The notes below the pieces were generated by a model. It did no database searches. It was not told the origin of the DNA and saw only the letters and a list, made by a program, of their open reading frames with translations. A program made the position numbers and the translations under genes. A stretch of DNA of 64,000 bases from Pinibacter soli (GTDB lineage: Bacteria > Bacteroidota > Bacteroidia > Chitinophagales > Chitinophagaceae), in contig NZ_JASBRG010000007.1 in NCBI RefSeq assembly GCF_029961145.1, positions 2,584,189-2,648,188 of the forward strand, given 5' to 3'. Below, in pieces: positions 8,572-16,617 of this stretch (positions are counted from its first letter, which is position 1; each line of letters begins with the position of its first letter).

Positions 8572-10344
8572 TCAATCCTGGTTCTGCCTGTCTTTTTTTC
8601 TCTTACCATATATTTTCTTGGCTTTATCAACGAGGGTAAGAAACTCCCGCTGCACCACATCTTTTGGATCGTACGATGAAGCAGCGAGTATGCTTACATC
8701 GTTCCAGCCAACAGCTTTCACAAATTTTGATTCACGCAATATAGAACCAAACATAACAACCGCAGAGGCAAAGCGATAGCAGGAATCCAATTTGTCAAAA
8801 CTTTTGTATGACAACGGGCAGTCGTATGATAGCTTTAACAATGTACTGTCACGTGGTTTCTTATAATCAAGCACAACGGTCGATAATCGCTCTGAAGAAA
8901 TAGAGTCTGTTATGTGGCCTTTGTTGATGACGGTGGGTTTTATTTCAAACATTGCCATCAGCGTGTGACCGCTGCCCACTTCACCGCCTTCCAGTTCACT
9001 GCTGGAATCAATTACAGCATTTACTTTATTATCAAATCCTATCAACCGGTATTCGCTTACCATTTCAGGATTGAAAATAATTTTCAAATTGGCGTCATCT
9101 GCAATCGCATACAAGGTTTGCATCAGTTCCTTTACCAACACCTTTTCAGCTTCGCGTTCATTATCAAGATAGGCAAAATTGCCATTTCCTTTTTTTGCCA
9201 ATATCTCCAGTTTTGAATCTTTATAGTTGCCCATTCCCACTCCCAAACACGTGAGATAAATGCCGGAGTTACGGTAACTCGAGATCAATTTTTCCAGCTC
9301 TTCATCGTTCTTCTGCCCTACGTTGAAATCGCCGTCAGTCGCAAGAATAACGCGATTATTACCATTTTTAATAAACTTATTTTGAGCTAGTTTATACGCT
9401 TGCTGTATACCAGATTCGCCAGGTGTTTCACCACCAGCGGTCAGTTCTTCTATTGATTGTCTTATTTTGGCTTTCTCCGCTCCCGATGTTGGAGGAAGCC
9501 ACACGCCAACTGTTCCACCATACACAACAATGGAAATAGTATCTTTTTCACGCAGGTTATCGACCATTAACTTAAATGCCGATTGCAGCAAAGGCAAGCG
9601 GTTAGGCATGTCCATAGAACCAGAAACATCAATAAGAAAAACAAGATTACTTGGAGGCACTTTATCAGGATCTGTCTTGCGAGCGCAAACTTTTAGGAAC
9701 AGCAACTCGTTTTCCTTGTTCCACGGACAACTGCTGAGCCGCGATTCAAAATCAAAATCTTTCCCCTTATCAGGCTCTTTGTAGCTAAAGTTGAAGTAAT
9801 TGAGCATTTCTTCCATGCGTACAGCATCGGGTGGCACGGTGCTTTGCATGTTGAGAAAACGGCGCACGTTGCTGTAGGCAGCTTTATCAATATTCATGGC
9901 AAATCCTGTTTCCGGAAACCGGGAAGCGGGAATAAAATTATTTTCGAGAAGTGTGCTGTAGGTTTCTCCGGCAAAAGTCCAGCGGAGTTTTTCATCCATT
10001 TTCAGATCTTTAGTTACAGATGCCAGTCGCGGCTTAGCAGTATTTCCTACTGCCCGTAACATTTTCATTGTAATGGAAAGATATTTCCTGGAGTCCAGTC
10101 TTGCACCGGTAAGTCGAAAGCCGTCAAGAGAAAGAGTAATGGAGTCATTGGCAACGTTCGACATGATCCCAAATGAGCCGGAACTCCCGGAGTAGTAAAC
10201 ATACCCCGTTGATTGCAACAGCATTTTTACATTGGAAAGCGGTTTTCCCGACTCATCTATTATTTCGCCACGTAAATAATATTGAGAGAAAAGTTTGGTG
10301 TGAAAACTGATCAGCAATAATAATATGCAAACAGTTGATTTCAA
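8572..10344 (-). CDS. Secreted von Willebrand factor type A domain protein (YfbK-like)
   Basis: The 590-residue protein starts with a signal peptide (MKSTVCILLLLISFHTKLFSQ) and a carboxypeptidase-regulatory-like beta-sandwich (RGEIIDESGKPLSNVKMLLQ, about residues 24-95). A YfbK-type N-terminal segment follows (NIDKAAYSNVRRFLN near 150). The VWA domain begins near 235 with an intact MIDAS motif DVSGSMDMPNRLP, so metal-dependent adhesion is possible. The C-terminal ~180 residues match the DUF3520-type tail. The start codon is TTG (10342-10344): no ATG lies between it and the upstream stop, and the signal peptide begins exactly there. The ligand is unknown. Confidence 0.85.
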   Translation of the reverse strand: MKSTVCILLLLISFHTKLFSQYYLRGEIIDESGKPLSNVKMLLQSTGYVYYSGSSGSFGIMSNVANDSITLSLDGFRLTGARLDSRKYLSITMKMLRAVGNTAKPRLASVTKDLKMDEKLRWTFAGETYSTLLENNFIPASRFPETGFAMNIDKAAYSNVRRFLNMQSTVPPDAVRMEEMLNYFNFSYKEPDKGKDFDFESRLSSCPWNKENELLFLKVCARKTDPDKVPPSNLVFLIDVSGSMDMPNRLPLLQSAFKLMVDNLREKDTISIVVYGGTVGVWLPPTSGAEKAKIRQSIEELTAGGETPGESGIQQAYKLAQNKFIKNGNNRVILATDGDFNVGQKNDEELEKLISSYRNSGIYLTCLGVGMGNYKDSKLEILAKKGNGNFAYLDNEREAEKVLVKELMQTLYAIADDANLKIIFNPEMVSEYRLIGFDNKVNAVIDSSSELEGGEVGSGHTLMAMFEIKPTVINKGHITDSISSERLSTVVLDYKKPRDSTLLKLSYDCPLSYKSFDKLDSCYRFASAVVMFGSILRESKFVKAVGWNDVSILAASSYDPKDVVQREFLTLVDKAKKIYGKRKKDRQNQD

Positions 10345-10505
10345 CGGGTTAAAAATGATTTGTTAGAATTCTCATTCCTCGCAATTGCCCGAACGCAAAA
10401 CAGTTAGCCTTCCATGCAATTTACTCAGGTTCTCTCCATAAACAACCGATTTATCGAAAAATAGGAAGAAATATTCAATAGGCGCAGATGATAGAAATCA
10501 GGTTT

Positions 10506-10579
10506 GAAGTGGAAAATTGAAAATGATAGGAAATGTAACCGATTTATTATCTCCCATTTTCAACTTCAACTTTCAATTC
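10506..10579. repeat. Spaced inverted repeat, TTGAAAAT class
   Basis: The left arm GAAGTGGAAAATTGAAAATG (10506-10525) and right arm CATTTTCAACTTCAACTTTCAATTC (10555-10579) are imperfect complements separated by about 29 bases, just after the hpt 3' end. Confidence 0.5.
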
Positions 10580-10583
10580 GCAA

Positions 10584-11126
10584 CTATTCTTCTTCTGCCA
10601 GTTGCAAAATCTCTGGCAAGTTCCTCCCAAGTCCGTCATAATCAAGGCCATAACCTACGACGAATTTGTTTGGAATAGCAAAACCAAGATAATCTATTGG
10701 AATTGGAAACAAAGTTGCTTCAGGTTTGTGCAGCAATGCAGCGATTTTAAGTGACGCAGGCTGCTGGTGGGTCAATTGAGGTAAAAATTCATTCAGCGTT
10801 TTTCCGGTATCAACGATGTCTTCGACGATCACTACGTGGCGATCATAAAGATCCATGTCCAGGCCAATAGCGGTAATTACATGACCGGTTGATTTGGTGC
10901 CTTTGTATGAAGCGAGTTTAATAAAACAAATTTCAGCGTCTATTTCCAGCTTTTTAAAAAGATCAGAAGCAAACATGAACGAGCCATTCAATATAGCTAT
11001 AAACAAAGGACGTTTATCCTTATACTCTGCTTTAATTTCATCCGCAATTCTTGCGATTGCGTTTTGAATGTCATTGTCCGATAAATAAGGTTTAAAAAAC
11101 TTACCGTTTACGTTCGTGTTAGCCAT
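10584..11126 (-). CDS. hpt: Hypoxanthine phosphoribosyltransferase
   Basis: Purine salvage enzyme that transfers the ribose-5-phosphate of PRPP to hypoxanthine or guanine. At 180 residues it has the family length. The PRPP-binding motif VVIVEDIVDTGKTL (about residues 92-105) carries the paired acidic residues, and the flexible-loop SYKGTKST and LGFAIPNKFVVGYGLDYD segments are present. The ATG at 11126 gives a compact N-terminus. It is likely a single-gene unit, bounded on both sides by repetitive DNA. Confidence 0.93.
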   Translation of the reverse strand: MANTNVNGKFFKPYLSDNDIQNAIARIADEIKAEYKDKRPLFIAILNGSFMFASDLFKKLEIDAEICFIKLASYKGTKSTGHVITAIGLDMDLYDRHVVIVEDIVDTGKTLNEFLPQLTHQQPASLKIAALLHKPEATLFPIPIDYLGFAIPNKFVVGYGLDYDGLGRNLPEILQLAEEE

Positions 11127-11209
11127 GTGTTTTATGTTAATCGTGAATGGTCAATGATGAATCGTAAATATTGAGGCCAAAAAAATTCCTAATTCCTAAT
11201 TTCTAACTC

Positions 11210-12445
11210 CTAATTCCTGTAAATAATCAACTCCTGCCCCACTTTCAAACTCATGTCCTGCAAATTGTTCCATGTTTTAATCTGTTCTACATTTACACCG
11301 TACTTTTTTGAAATGCTGTACAGTGTTTCCTTTGTTTGAACAATATGTTTAGTTCCTGATTGTGGTTGCTGCAAAGATGCATTATTACTCGCAGCATTTA
11401 TAACAACATTGGACTTTTCTGTTATCAGCGCAGGACGTGTACTTAGCTTCTTTTGCAAACTGATTTTTTCCCCCACTGCCGGGTCCATTTCTTCACTCAT
11501 TAAATTCAGTTCCAGTAAGCTTTCATAGCGAACGCCCTCTTTCTGCGCAATGTCGTACAAGTCTTCGCCCATTTGCACTACGTGAAATTCGTTGTCGCTT
11601 ACTTTTCTTTTACGTTGAAGGAAAATAAGTTGATCCTCAGACAATATATCACCATCGCCCTGCTCCATATCATTAAACTCAAGCAATCGGCTTAGTGACA
11701 AATGATAATATTCTGCGAGCGCAAGCAAAGATGTTCCCTGCTTAACGTAGGTAACCCGTGTATTGTTTATCTTGAACTCACCATCGGGATAATTCGGAGC
11801 GGGTAATGCCACAGCAGTTACAGGTTGGGCGTTGTTTACCGGCTGATCCATTGTTAAGACCGGCACATTGGTCGGTTTGTTTTCAATGGTATTGGAAGCA
11901 ATTGCATCGTCTGTTGGTTTTGCCTTGCCCAATGCGATCAATGTATATTCTTCCAGGTTGTAGGTTTCTATCAGGTTGATCAATATTTGAGAATAACGGA
12001 TATTGGTGGCATAGCCTGCTTTCTTTAGTCCATAGGCCCATGCTTTATAATCTGTAGGATCAAGCTGAAACAGAAACGCATAACGCGGACTTGCTTTCAA
12101 AAAATCCGAATGATCTTTATATGAATCTGCCGGTGAACTGTAACTTCTGAAACATTCGCCTCTTGCGTCATCATCATGATACACTTTGTCACCCTGCCAG
12201 GTGTTTTTACATTTAATACCAAAGTGATTGTTTGATTTTATCACCAGGTCACTCGTGCCGGCCTGTGTTTCATGAATACCCTGCGCCAACTTGATAGCCG
12301 CGGGCACACCAGTGCGCTGCTCTTCACTGATCGCGATGTCTTTATAAGCATTGATGTATTGAATAATTACGTCTGGCTTTTGTGCATGCACGTAATGCAT
12401 ACAAAAAAGTGCTGCAAATAAAACTGTTAACCTCTTCAACTGCAT
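11210..12445 (-). CDS. Secreted glucosaminidase (GH73-like) with three LysM domains
   Basis: Predicted peptidoglycan hydrolase cleaving N-acetylglucosaminyl linkages. The 411-residue protein begins with a signal peptide ending VHAQ. The glucosaminidase domain covers about 25-165, with IKLAQGIHETQAGTSDL containing the likely catalytic Glu and NNHFGIKCK following it, as in flagellum-type GH73 enzymes. After a linker, three LysM repeats follow: about 228-280 (TYVKQGTSLLALAEYY), 287-332 (FHVVQMGEDLYDIAQKEG) and 365-411 (KHIVQTKETLYSISKKYG). LysM domains bind glycan strands, so the enzyme probably acts in cell wall turnover or daughter-cell separation. Confidence 0.9.
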   Translation of the reverse strand: MQLKRLTVLFAALFCMHYVHAQKPDVIIQYINAYKDIAISEEQRTGVPAAIKLAQGIHETQAGTSDLVIKSNNHFGIKCKNTWQGDKVYHDDDARGECFRSYSSPADSYKDHSDFLKASPRYAFLFQLDPTDYKAWAYGLKKAGYATNIRYSQILINLIETYNLEEYTLIALGKAKPTDDAIASNTIENKPTNVPVLTMDQPVNNAQPVTAVALPAPNYPDGEFKINNTRVTYVKQGTSLLALAEYYHLSLSRLLEFNDMEQGDGDILSEDQLIFLQRKRKVSDNEFHVVQMGEDLYDIAQKEGVRYESLLELNLMSEEMDPAVGEKISLQKKLSTRPALITEKSNVVINAASNNASLQQPQSGTKHIVQTKETLYSISKKYGVNVEQIKTWNNLQDMSLKVGQELIIYRN

Positions 12446-12475
12446 TCTTTATTATTTTTTATGCCGATGTTTCAA

Positions 12476-12497
12476 GGCGAATGCGATTCGCCCCTAC
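12476..12497. repeat. Small palindrome, GTAGGGGCG class (reverse copy)
   Basis: GGCGAAT-gcg-ATTCGCC followed by CCTAC is the reverse counterpart of the palindrome at 567-590. It lies in the 70-base gap between the glucosaminidase and the O-methyltransferase. Confidence 0.55.
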
Positions 12498-12515
12498 GGA
12501 AATTTTCAACTCGTA

Positions 12516-13148
12516 TTATTTTTTTACAATAAATAACAGGCCATCCCTAATTGTAAGCAATACCTGCTGTACAGAGGCGTCCTGCTGTATATATTCATTG
12601 AAAGCCTGAATGGCTTTTGCATTTTTTCCTTTTACAGGCTCTTCCAACACCTGCCCGTGGAACAATACATTGTCTGCAATAATCAATCCGCCCTTTCTCA
12701 CTTTGGGCAACACCATTTTGTAATAATCGAGGTAGCCGGTTTTATCGGCATCAATAAATACAATATCAAATGTTTCGGTAAATGTTGGAATAATTTCCAC
12801 GGCATTTCCGATGTGCAATTGAATGTTTGAAGCTCCTGCCTCTGTAAAATATTTTTGCGCAGTGGCAGCATCTTCTTCTCTTAATTCTATGGTGTGTAAG
12901 ACGCCATTTTGTTGTAATCCTTTTGCAAGGCAAACGGCGCTATAACCGGTAAATGTTCCTATCTCGAGAATGTATTTTGGGGCAACCAGGCGGCTTATCA
13001 ATTCGAGGAATTTTCCTTGCACATGCCCGCTGAGCATATGGGCATGATCGTGCATTTGAGTAGCAGCAGATATGCCCTGCATGACTTCGTCTTCCGGCGA
13101 GGTAAATTTATCGGCATAGGCTTCTACTAATGAAGAAATCAATTCCAT
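12516..13148 (-). CDS. O-methyltransferase (class I, catechol-OMT-like)
   Basis: A soluble SAM-dependent O-methyltransferase of 210 residues. The SAM-binding motif YILEIGTFTGYSAVCLAKGL is near residue 60, IELREEDAATAQKYF holds the acidic ribose-binding residue, and FDIVFIDADKTGYLDYY near 130 holds the metal-binding Asp of the cation-dependent O-methyltransferase family. ADNVLFHGQV follows, with the conserved DN pair. The acceptor molecule is unknown. It overlaps nothing and reads in the same direction as the neighbouring genes. Confidence 0.88.
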   Translation of the reverse strand: MELISSLVEAYADKFTSPEDEVMQGISAATQMHDHAHMLSGHVQGKFLELISRLVAPKYILEIGTFTGYSAVCLAKGLQQNGVLHTIELREEDAATAQKYFTEAGASNIQLHIGNAVEIIPTFTETFDIVFIDADKTGYLDYYKMVLPKVRKGGLIIADNVLFHGQVLEEPVKGKNAKAIQAFNEYIQQDASVQQVLLTIRDGLLFIVKK

Positions 13149-13150
13149 TT

Positions 13151-13252
13151 TGAGTTGTAAGTTTTGAGTTATAAGTTTTAAGTTATGAGTACTAAGTCGT
13201 GAGAATTATAAAAGATCTCATACCTATTACTTAAAACTTACTACTTAAAACT
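13151..13252. repeat. Spaced inverted repeat, AAGTTTTAAGTT class
   Basis: The left arm (about 13151-13203) repeats words such as AAGTTTTGAGTTATAAGTTT, and the right arm (about 13216-13252) repeats TACTTAAAACTTACTACTTA. They are separated by only about 12 bases and could form a long imperfect hairpin downstream of the symporter gene. The same word set recurs at about 57836-57917 and 59127-59208. Confidence 0.6.
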
Positions 13253-13353
13253 TTTTTTGCAAATATAACTCAACCAGATTCGAGTAGTTATACAAATCAG
13301 TCTTATTTGCATTGATTTAAGATATAATTATTGAGCTATATCTAATCGGAAAA

Positions 13354-14859
13354 CTATTTTTTAGAAATTGTTAACAAGCCAAGATACGTTAACAACCCAT
13401 TGATAATAAGTAACTCAATGCCTATTTGATAGCCCCCTAATAAGTTTGCAGAGTATTTACTTAAGAAAAAACAAATAACCGGCGAAAGCAGACATATGAT
13501 TGTCACGAGAATGCCATCATTTAATCTGCGCTTGCTCAAAATGCCAAATGAGAACAATCCCAATAGCGGACCATATGTGTAGCCAGCAAGATCAAGTATA
13601 ATGTTGATAATGGATTTATTGTTGATCCATTTGAATATGAGAATGCACAGCATGAAAATCAAGGCGAATGTAATGTGCACGATCATGCGTGTTTTTTTCT
13701 TTTTCTCTTCCGGAATGTCGGTTCTTCTTTTAATACCCAATATATCTATGCAGAAAGAAGAGGTCAAGGCTGTCAAGGCACCGTCTGCGCTTGGGAACAG
13801 TGCGGATATCAATCCAATGATGAAGATCAAACCTACTGTTTGAGGCAATAATTTCAATGCAGTGTAGGGAAACAAATCATCACCGATAATGTTTTTGTCA
13901 CCCAACATCAACGTGTGTTTTCCAAAATCATAAGAAGCACCTTTGTCGATCATGAAAACATACAACAAGCCACCCAATGAGAGGAACAATAGATTGACCA
14001 ACAGTATCACTGTACTAAAAGTCAGCATGTTTTTTTGAGAATCTTTCAATTTTTCCACGCTGATATTTTTCTGCATCATCTCCTGATCAAGTCCTGTCAT
14101 TGCAATGGTAATGAATGCACCGCCCAAAATTTGCTTAAGAAAAAACCCTTTGCTCTTCACATCGAAATTGAAAATGTTGGTATAACCTTTTGCAGAAAGC
14201 GTTTGCATGGTTGATCCTGCGCCTAAATGCAACTGACTCATGATGTAAATAATACAAACTATTAATCCCAGCAGCATGAATGTTGTTTGCAATGTATCAG
14301 TGTACACAATTGTTTTTACTCCACCTTCGAATGTGTACAGCAATATCATTAACAAGATCACAAATGCTGTTACAATGAAAGGCACGCCCATTTCGTCGAG
14401 AATAAATATTTGCAAAACATTGATCACCAGATACAAGCGTGCTGTAGCACCAATTGTTCTGGAGATAATGAAAAACAAGGCGCCGGTTTTATAGGAAAAA
14501 ATGCCAAATCTTTTTTGCAGATAATTATAAATGGAAGTGAGATTGTGCTTGTAGTACAACGGCAACAGCACATACGCCACAATAAAATAACCGATGAAAT
14601 ATCCGATAACCACCTGGAAATATCCAAACCCCTTGAATGCATTTCCTGCAAAGTCTCCCGTTGTTCCCGGAACGGAAACAAATGTTACACCGGATAACGA
14701 AGTTCCCACCATGCCAAATGCCACCAGCATCCAGTTAGAGCTTTTATTACCTATAAAAAAAGTATCGTTGGTAGAATTACGTGAAGTGACGTAGGCCACG
14801 GACAAAAGGATTAAAAAATATGCAATAACAACAGCAAACAGTAGTATAGATGACATCAT
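13354..14859 (-). CDS. Sodium:solute symporter (SSS family)
   Basis: An integral membrane transporter using the sodium gradient for solute uptake. The 501-residue protein (from the ATG at 14859) has about 13 hydrophobic segments. The N-terminal SRNSTNDTFFIGNKSSNW and VGTSLSGVTFVSVPG segments, and the GLDQEMMQKNIS and ISALFPSADGALTAL segments, are characteristic of SSS proteins and line the sodium and substrate sites. An upstream in-frame ATG at 14886 would add nine residues with no support. The substrate cannot be told. Confidence 0.9.
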   Translation of the reverse strand: MMSSILLFAVVIAYFLILLSVAYVTSRNSTNDTFFIGNKSSNWMLVAFGMVGTSLSGVTFVSVPGTTGDFAGNAFKGFGYFQVVIGYFIGYFIVAYVLLPLYYKHNLTSIYNYLQKRFGIFSYKTGALFFIISRTIGATARLYLVINVLQIFILDEMGVPFIVTAFVILLMILLYTFEGGVKTIVYTDTLQTTFMLLGLIVCIIYIMSQLHLGAGSTMQTLSAKGYTNIFNFDVKSKGFFLKQILGGAFITIAMTGLDQEMMQKNISVEKLKDSQKNMLTFSTVILLVNLLFLSLGGLLYVFMIDKGASYDFGKHTLMLGDKNIIGDDLFPYTALKLLPQTVGLIFIIGLISALFPSADGALTALTSSFCIDILGIKRRTDIPEEKKKKTRMIVHITFALIFMLCILIFKWINNKSIINIILDLAGYTYGPLLGLFSFGILSKRRLNDGILVTIICLLSPVICFFLSKYSANLLGGYQIGIELLIINGLLTYLGLLTISKK

Positions 14860-14878
14860 GTTTTTTTTAAGAAAGACG

Positions 14879-15003
14879 GCACACATATGACACGGATTTA
14901 GCAGATTAACGCAGATCTTTTATCAGAACCTCTATCTGAAATATGAGATTACCGGTAAGTAATCATCAGCGTAAATCAGTTAAATCTGCGTCATCTGCGT
15001 GCC
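14879..15003. repeat. Spaced inverted repeat, CGCAGAT class
   Basis: The left arm (14879-14916, ACACGGATTTAGCAGATTAACGCAGAT words) and the right arm (14966-15002, GTAAATCAGTTAAATCTGCG words) are complementary, with a spacer of about 50 bases. The same words form the larger element at 63600-63888. They lie between the divergent symporter and LOG genes. Confidence 0.6.
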
Positions 15004-15062
15004 ATTGGCGTGCCTTCTTAAATGAAGATATAAAAATCTTTATCAAAAAAAATGAGTATGCT

Positions 15063-15070
15063 TACATTTG
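15063..15070 (+). promoter_or_regulatory. Candidate -7 box upstream of the LOG-family gene
   Basis: TACATTTG fits the TAnnTTTG consensus, 50 bases before the ATG. No good -33 TTG is present at the usual distance, so support is weak. Confidence 0.3.
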
Positions 15071-15119
15071 ACTTGTATTAATTGACGTTGAAGTTTTAAA
15101 ACTAAATCCTTTTTTTTCT

Positions 15120-15659
15120 ATGAATATTTCTTCGGTTGCTGTTTTTTGCGGTTCCAATAGTGGGAAGAATCCCGTTTTCGCTCAGCATGCGGCAGAGCTG
15201 GGCAAGTTGATTGCCATTCTTAAATTGAAATTGGTTTACGGCGGTGGTAAAAAAGGGCTTATGGGTGCCATTGCCAATGCAGTACTTGCGCACAATGGAC
15301 AAGTGATGGGCGTCATCCCAAAAATTCTTATTGAATGGGAGCAACAGCACGAAGGCCTTACAGAGCTTGCTATAGTACCTGATATGCACACGCGTAAAAG
15401 AACCATTTACGATATGAGTGACGCTGCTATCGTAATGCCGGGCGGCTTTGGCACAATGGACGAATTTTTCGAAATGCTTACCTGGAACCAATTAAAAATT
15501 CACGATAAAAAGATCTACATATTAAATAGCGCCGGTTACTATAATAATCTTATCCTCTATCTGAAACAAGCAGAGAAAGAAGGCTTTCTTTATGAGCCAG
15601 TAGATGAACGCATTATTTTTTGCGAATCACCGGTGGATATTTTTAATAAGATTGAGTGA
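15120..15659 (+). CDS. LOG family protein (TIGR00730), nucleoside monophosphate phosphoribohydrolase
   Basis: A 179-residue Rossmann-fold protein of the LOG family, some of which release cytokinin bases from their ribotides. The signature MPGGFGTMDEFFEMLTWNQL (PGGxGTxxE, about residues 103-122) is complete, as is the N-terminal VFCGSNSGKNPVF segment and VYGGGKKGLMGAIANAV. In bacteria these enzymes probably hydrolyse purine or pyrimidine nucleotides more generally; the physiological substrate is not known here. Confidence 0.92.
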   Translation: MNISSVAVFCGSNSGKNPVFAQHAAELGKLIAILKLKLVYGGGKKGLMGAIANAVLAHNGQVMGVIPKILIEWEQQHEGLTELAIVPDMHTRKRTIYDMSDAAIVMPGGFGTMDEFFEMLTWNQLKIHDKKIYILNSAGYYNNLILYLKQAEKEGFLYEPVDERIIFCESPVDIFNKIE

Positions 15660-15974
15660 TCGAACTCTTTGCCACTGAGGCACCGAGAACACAGAGTTTC
15701 ACCGTGACTTGTTTTTTAAACCACGGAGAAAGGAGTTTTTTTCACAGAGGAAAGGAGAATTTACTTCGTAAATAATAGCAGTTTCAAAAAATAAAGGGAA
15801 GAAGAGATTTGTAAAATTTCTCCTTCCCTTTTATTTTTCACTATCAATATAGCCTCTCTCCTTTCCTCTGTGAAAAAAACCTCGATGCACTCTGTGGTAA
15901 AACTTGGGCATGCACATAAAAAAAGCCCGGGTTAAACCCAAGCTTCTATTTTGACTTTTAAATTTTTACTTTCT
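15660..15974. repeat. Gene-free gap with nested inverted repeats, CACAGAG class
   Basis: The outer words CACCGAGAACACAGAGTTTCAC (about 15681-15702) and TTCACAGAGGAAAGGAGA (about 15741-15758) have inverted counterparts TCTCCTTTCCTCTGTGAA (about 15857-15874) and ACTCTGTGGTAAAAC (about 15889-15903). In the middle an inner hairpin occurs, AAAGGGAAGAAGAGATTT / AAATTTCTCCTTCCCTTT (about 15793-15832). Similar CACAGAG repeats are familiar from many environmental bacterial genomes. No coding gene is seen. Confidence 0.65.
15917..15945 (-). terminator. Hairpin terminator of the outer-membrane protein gene
   Basis: Read on the minus strand, AAGC-tt-GGGTT-t-AACCC-gg-GCTT is followed by a run of seven T, 30 bases after the stop of the gene at 15975. 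The internal 2x2 mismatch weakens the stem, but the T-run is clear. Confidence 0.65.
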
Positions 15975-16562
15975 CTACAATCCAAAGTTCACGCCGAAAC
16001 TAAAGAACGGCTTGTCGCCATACGGCGGCATATCTCTTTCTCCCAACAAATCGTATTGCACCATTAAGATAATTCCACTGCCTCCGGAGCCCATTGGAAT
16101 AACGCCACCGGCGCCAATCAATAACGCCGGACGAACTTCACTATCCTTTGTTTGCGTAGGCCCATCAGCAGCATTATGAGGTATGTACTTACCCCAGGTA
16201 TAGTTTGCTTCAGGTTGAAGCTGCGCAAACAATTGCGGGATCGGATAAACCCTTCCGAAGACATTCAAACCGGCAATACCATACTGATTTTTACCGTATC
16301 CATCATCATATGAATAATACTGGCCGTTAATTCCGATGCCTGCAGCTATGTATCTGTTAAAGCGATAACCCAACTGCGGAGATACATTTACAAATGTGTT
16401 GTAGCTGCTAAAACTTAAGCCGAAGTTGCCACCAAAGAAAAGTTTGCTTTTATCAAACCCCTTTTCTCCGGATGAATTATCGGGCTCGTACTGAGCATGC
16501 AAAGCGGTTGATGACACACAGATGCAGAGTAAGCACAAAGTAGCCAGTTTCAATAATTTCAT
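15975..16562 (-). CDS. Outer membrane beta-barrel protein
   Basis: A 195-residue secreted protein with a signal peptide (MKLLKLATLCLLCICVSSTALHAQ). The rest consists of alternating amphipathic strands with glycine and aromatic residues (GGNFGLSFSSYNTF, PQLGYRFNRYIAAGIGING) and an aromatic C-terminal end KPFFSFGVNFGL, as expected of a small outer membrane barrel. It is 55 bases downstream of the GlcD-type oxidase on the same strand. No specific function can be assigned. Confidence 0.75.
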   Translation of the reverse strand: MKLLKLATLCLLCICVSSTALHAQYEPDNSSGEKGFDKSKLFFGGNFGLSFSSYNTFVNVSPQLGYRFNRYIAAGIGINGQYYSYDDGYGKNQYGIAGLNVFGRVYPIPQLFAQLQPEANYTWGKYIPHNAADGPTQTKDSEVRPALLIGAGGVIPMGSGGSGIILMVQYDLLGERDMPPYGDKPFFSFGVNFGL

Positions 16563-16617
16563 ACTTAAAATTTTAAATGGTGCTGTTGATTTTCAGGGGT
16601 ACTTGGTCAAAGCTCAT

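Noticed and set aside
15660-15974. tRNA or small structured RNA gene in the gap after the LOG gene
   Set aside because: No cloverleaf or conserved T-loop sequence; the structure is explained by nested inverted repeats.
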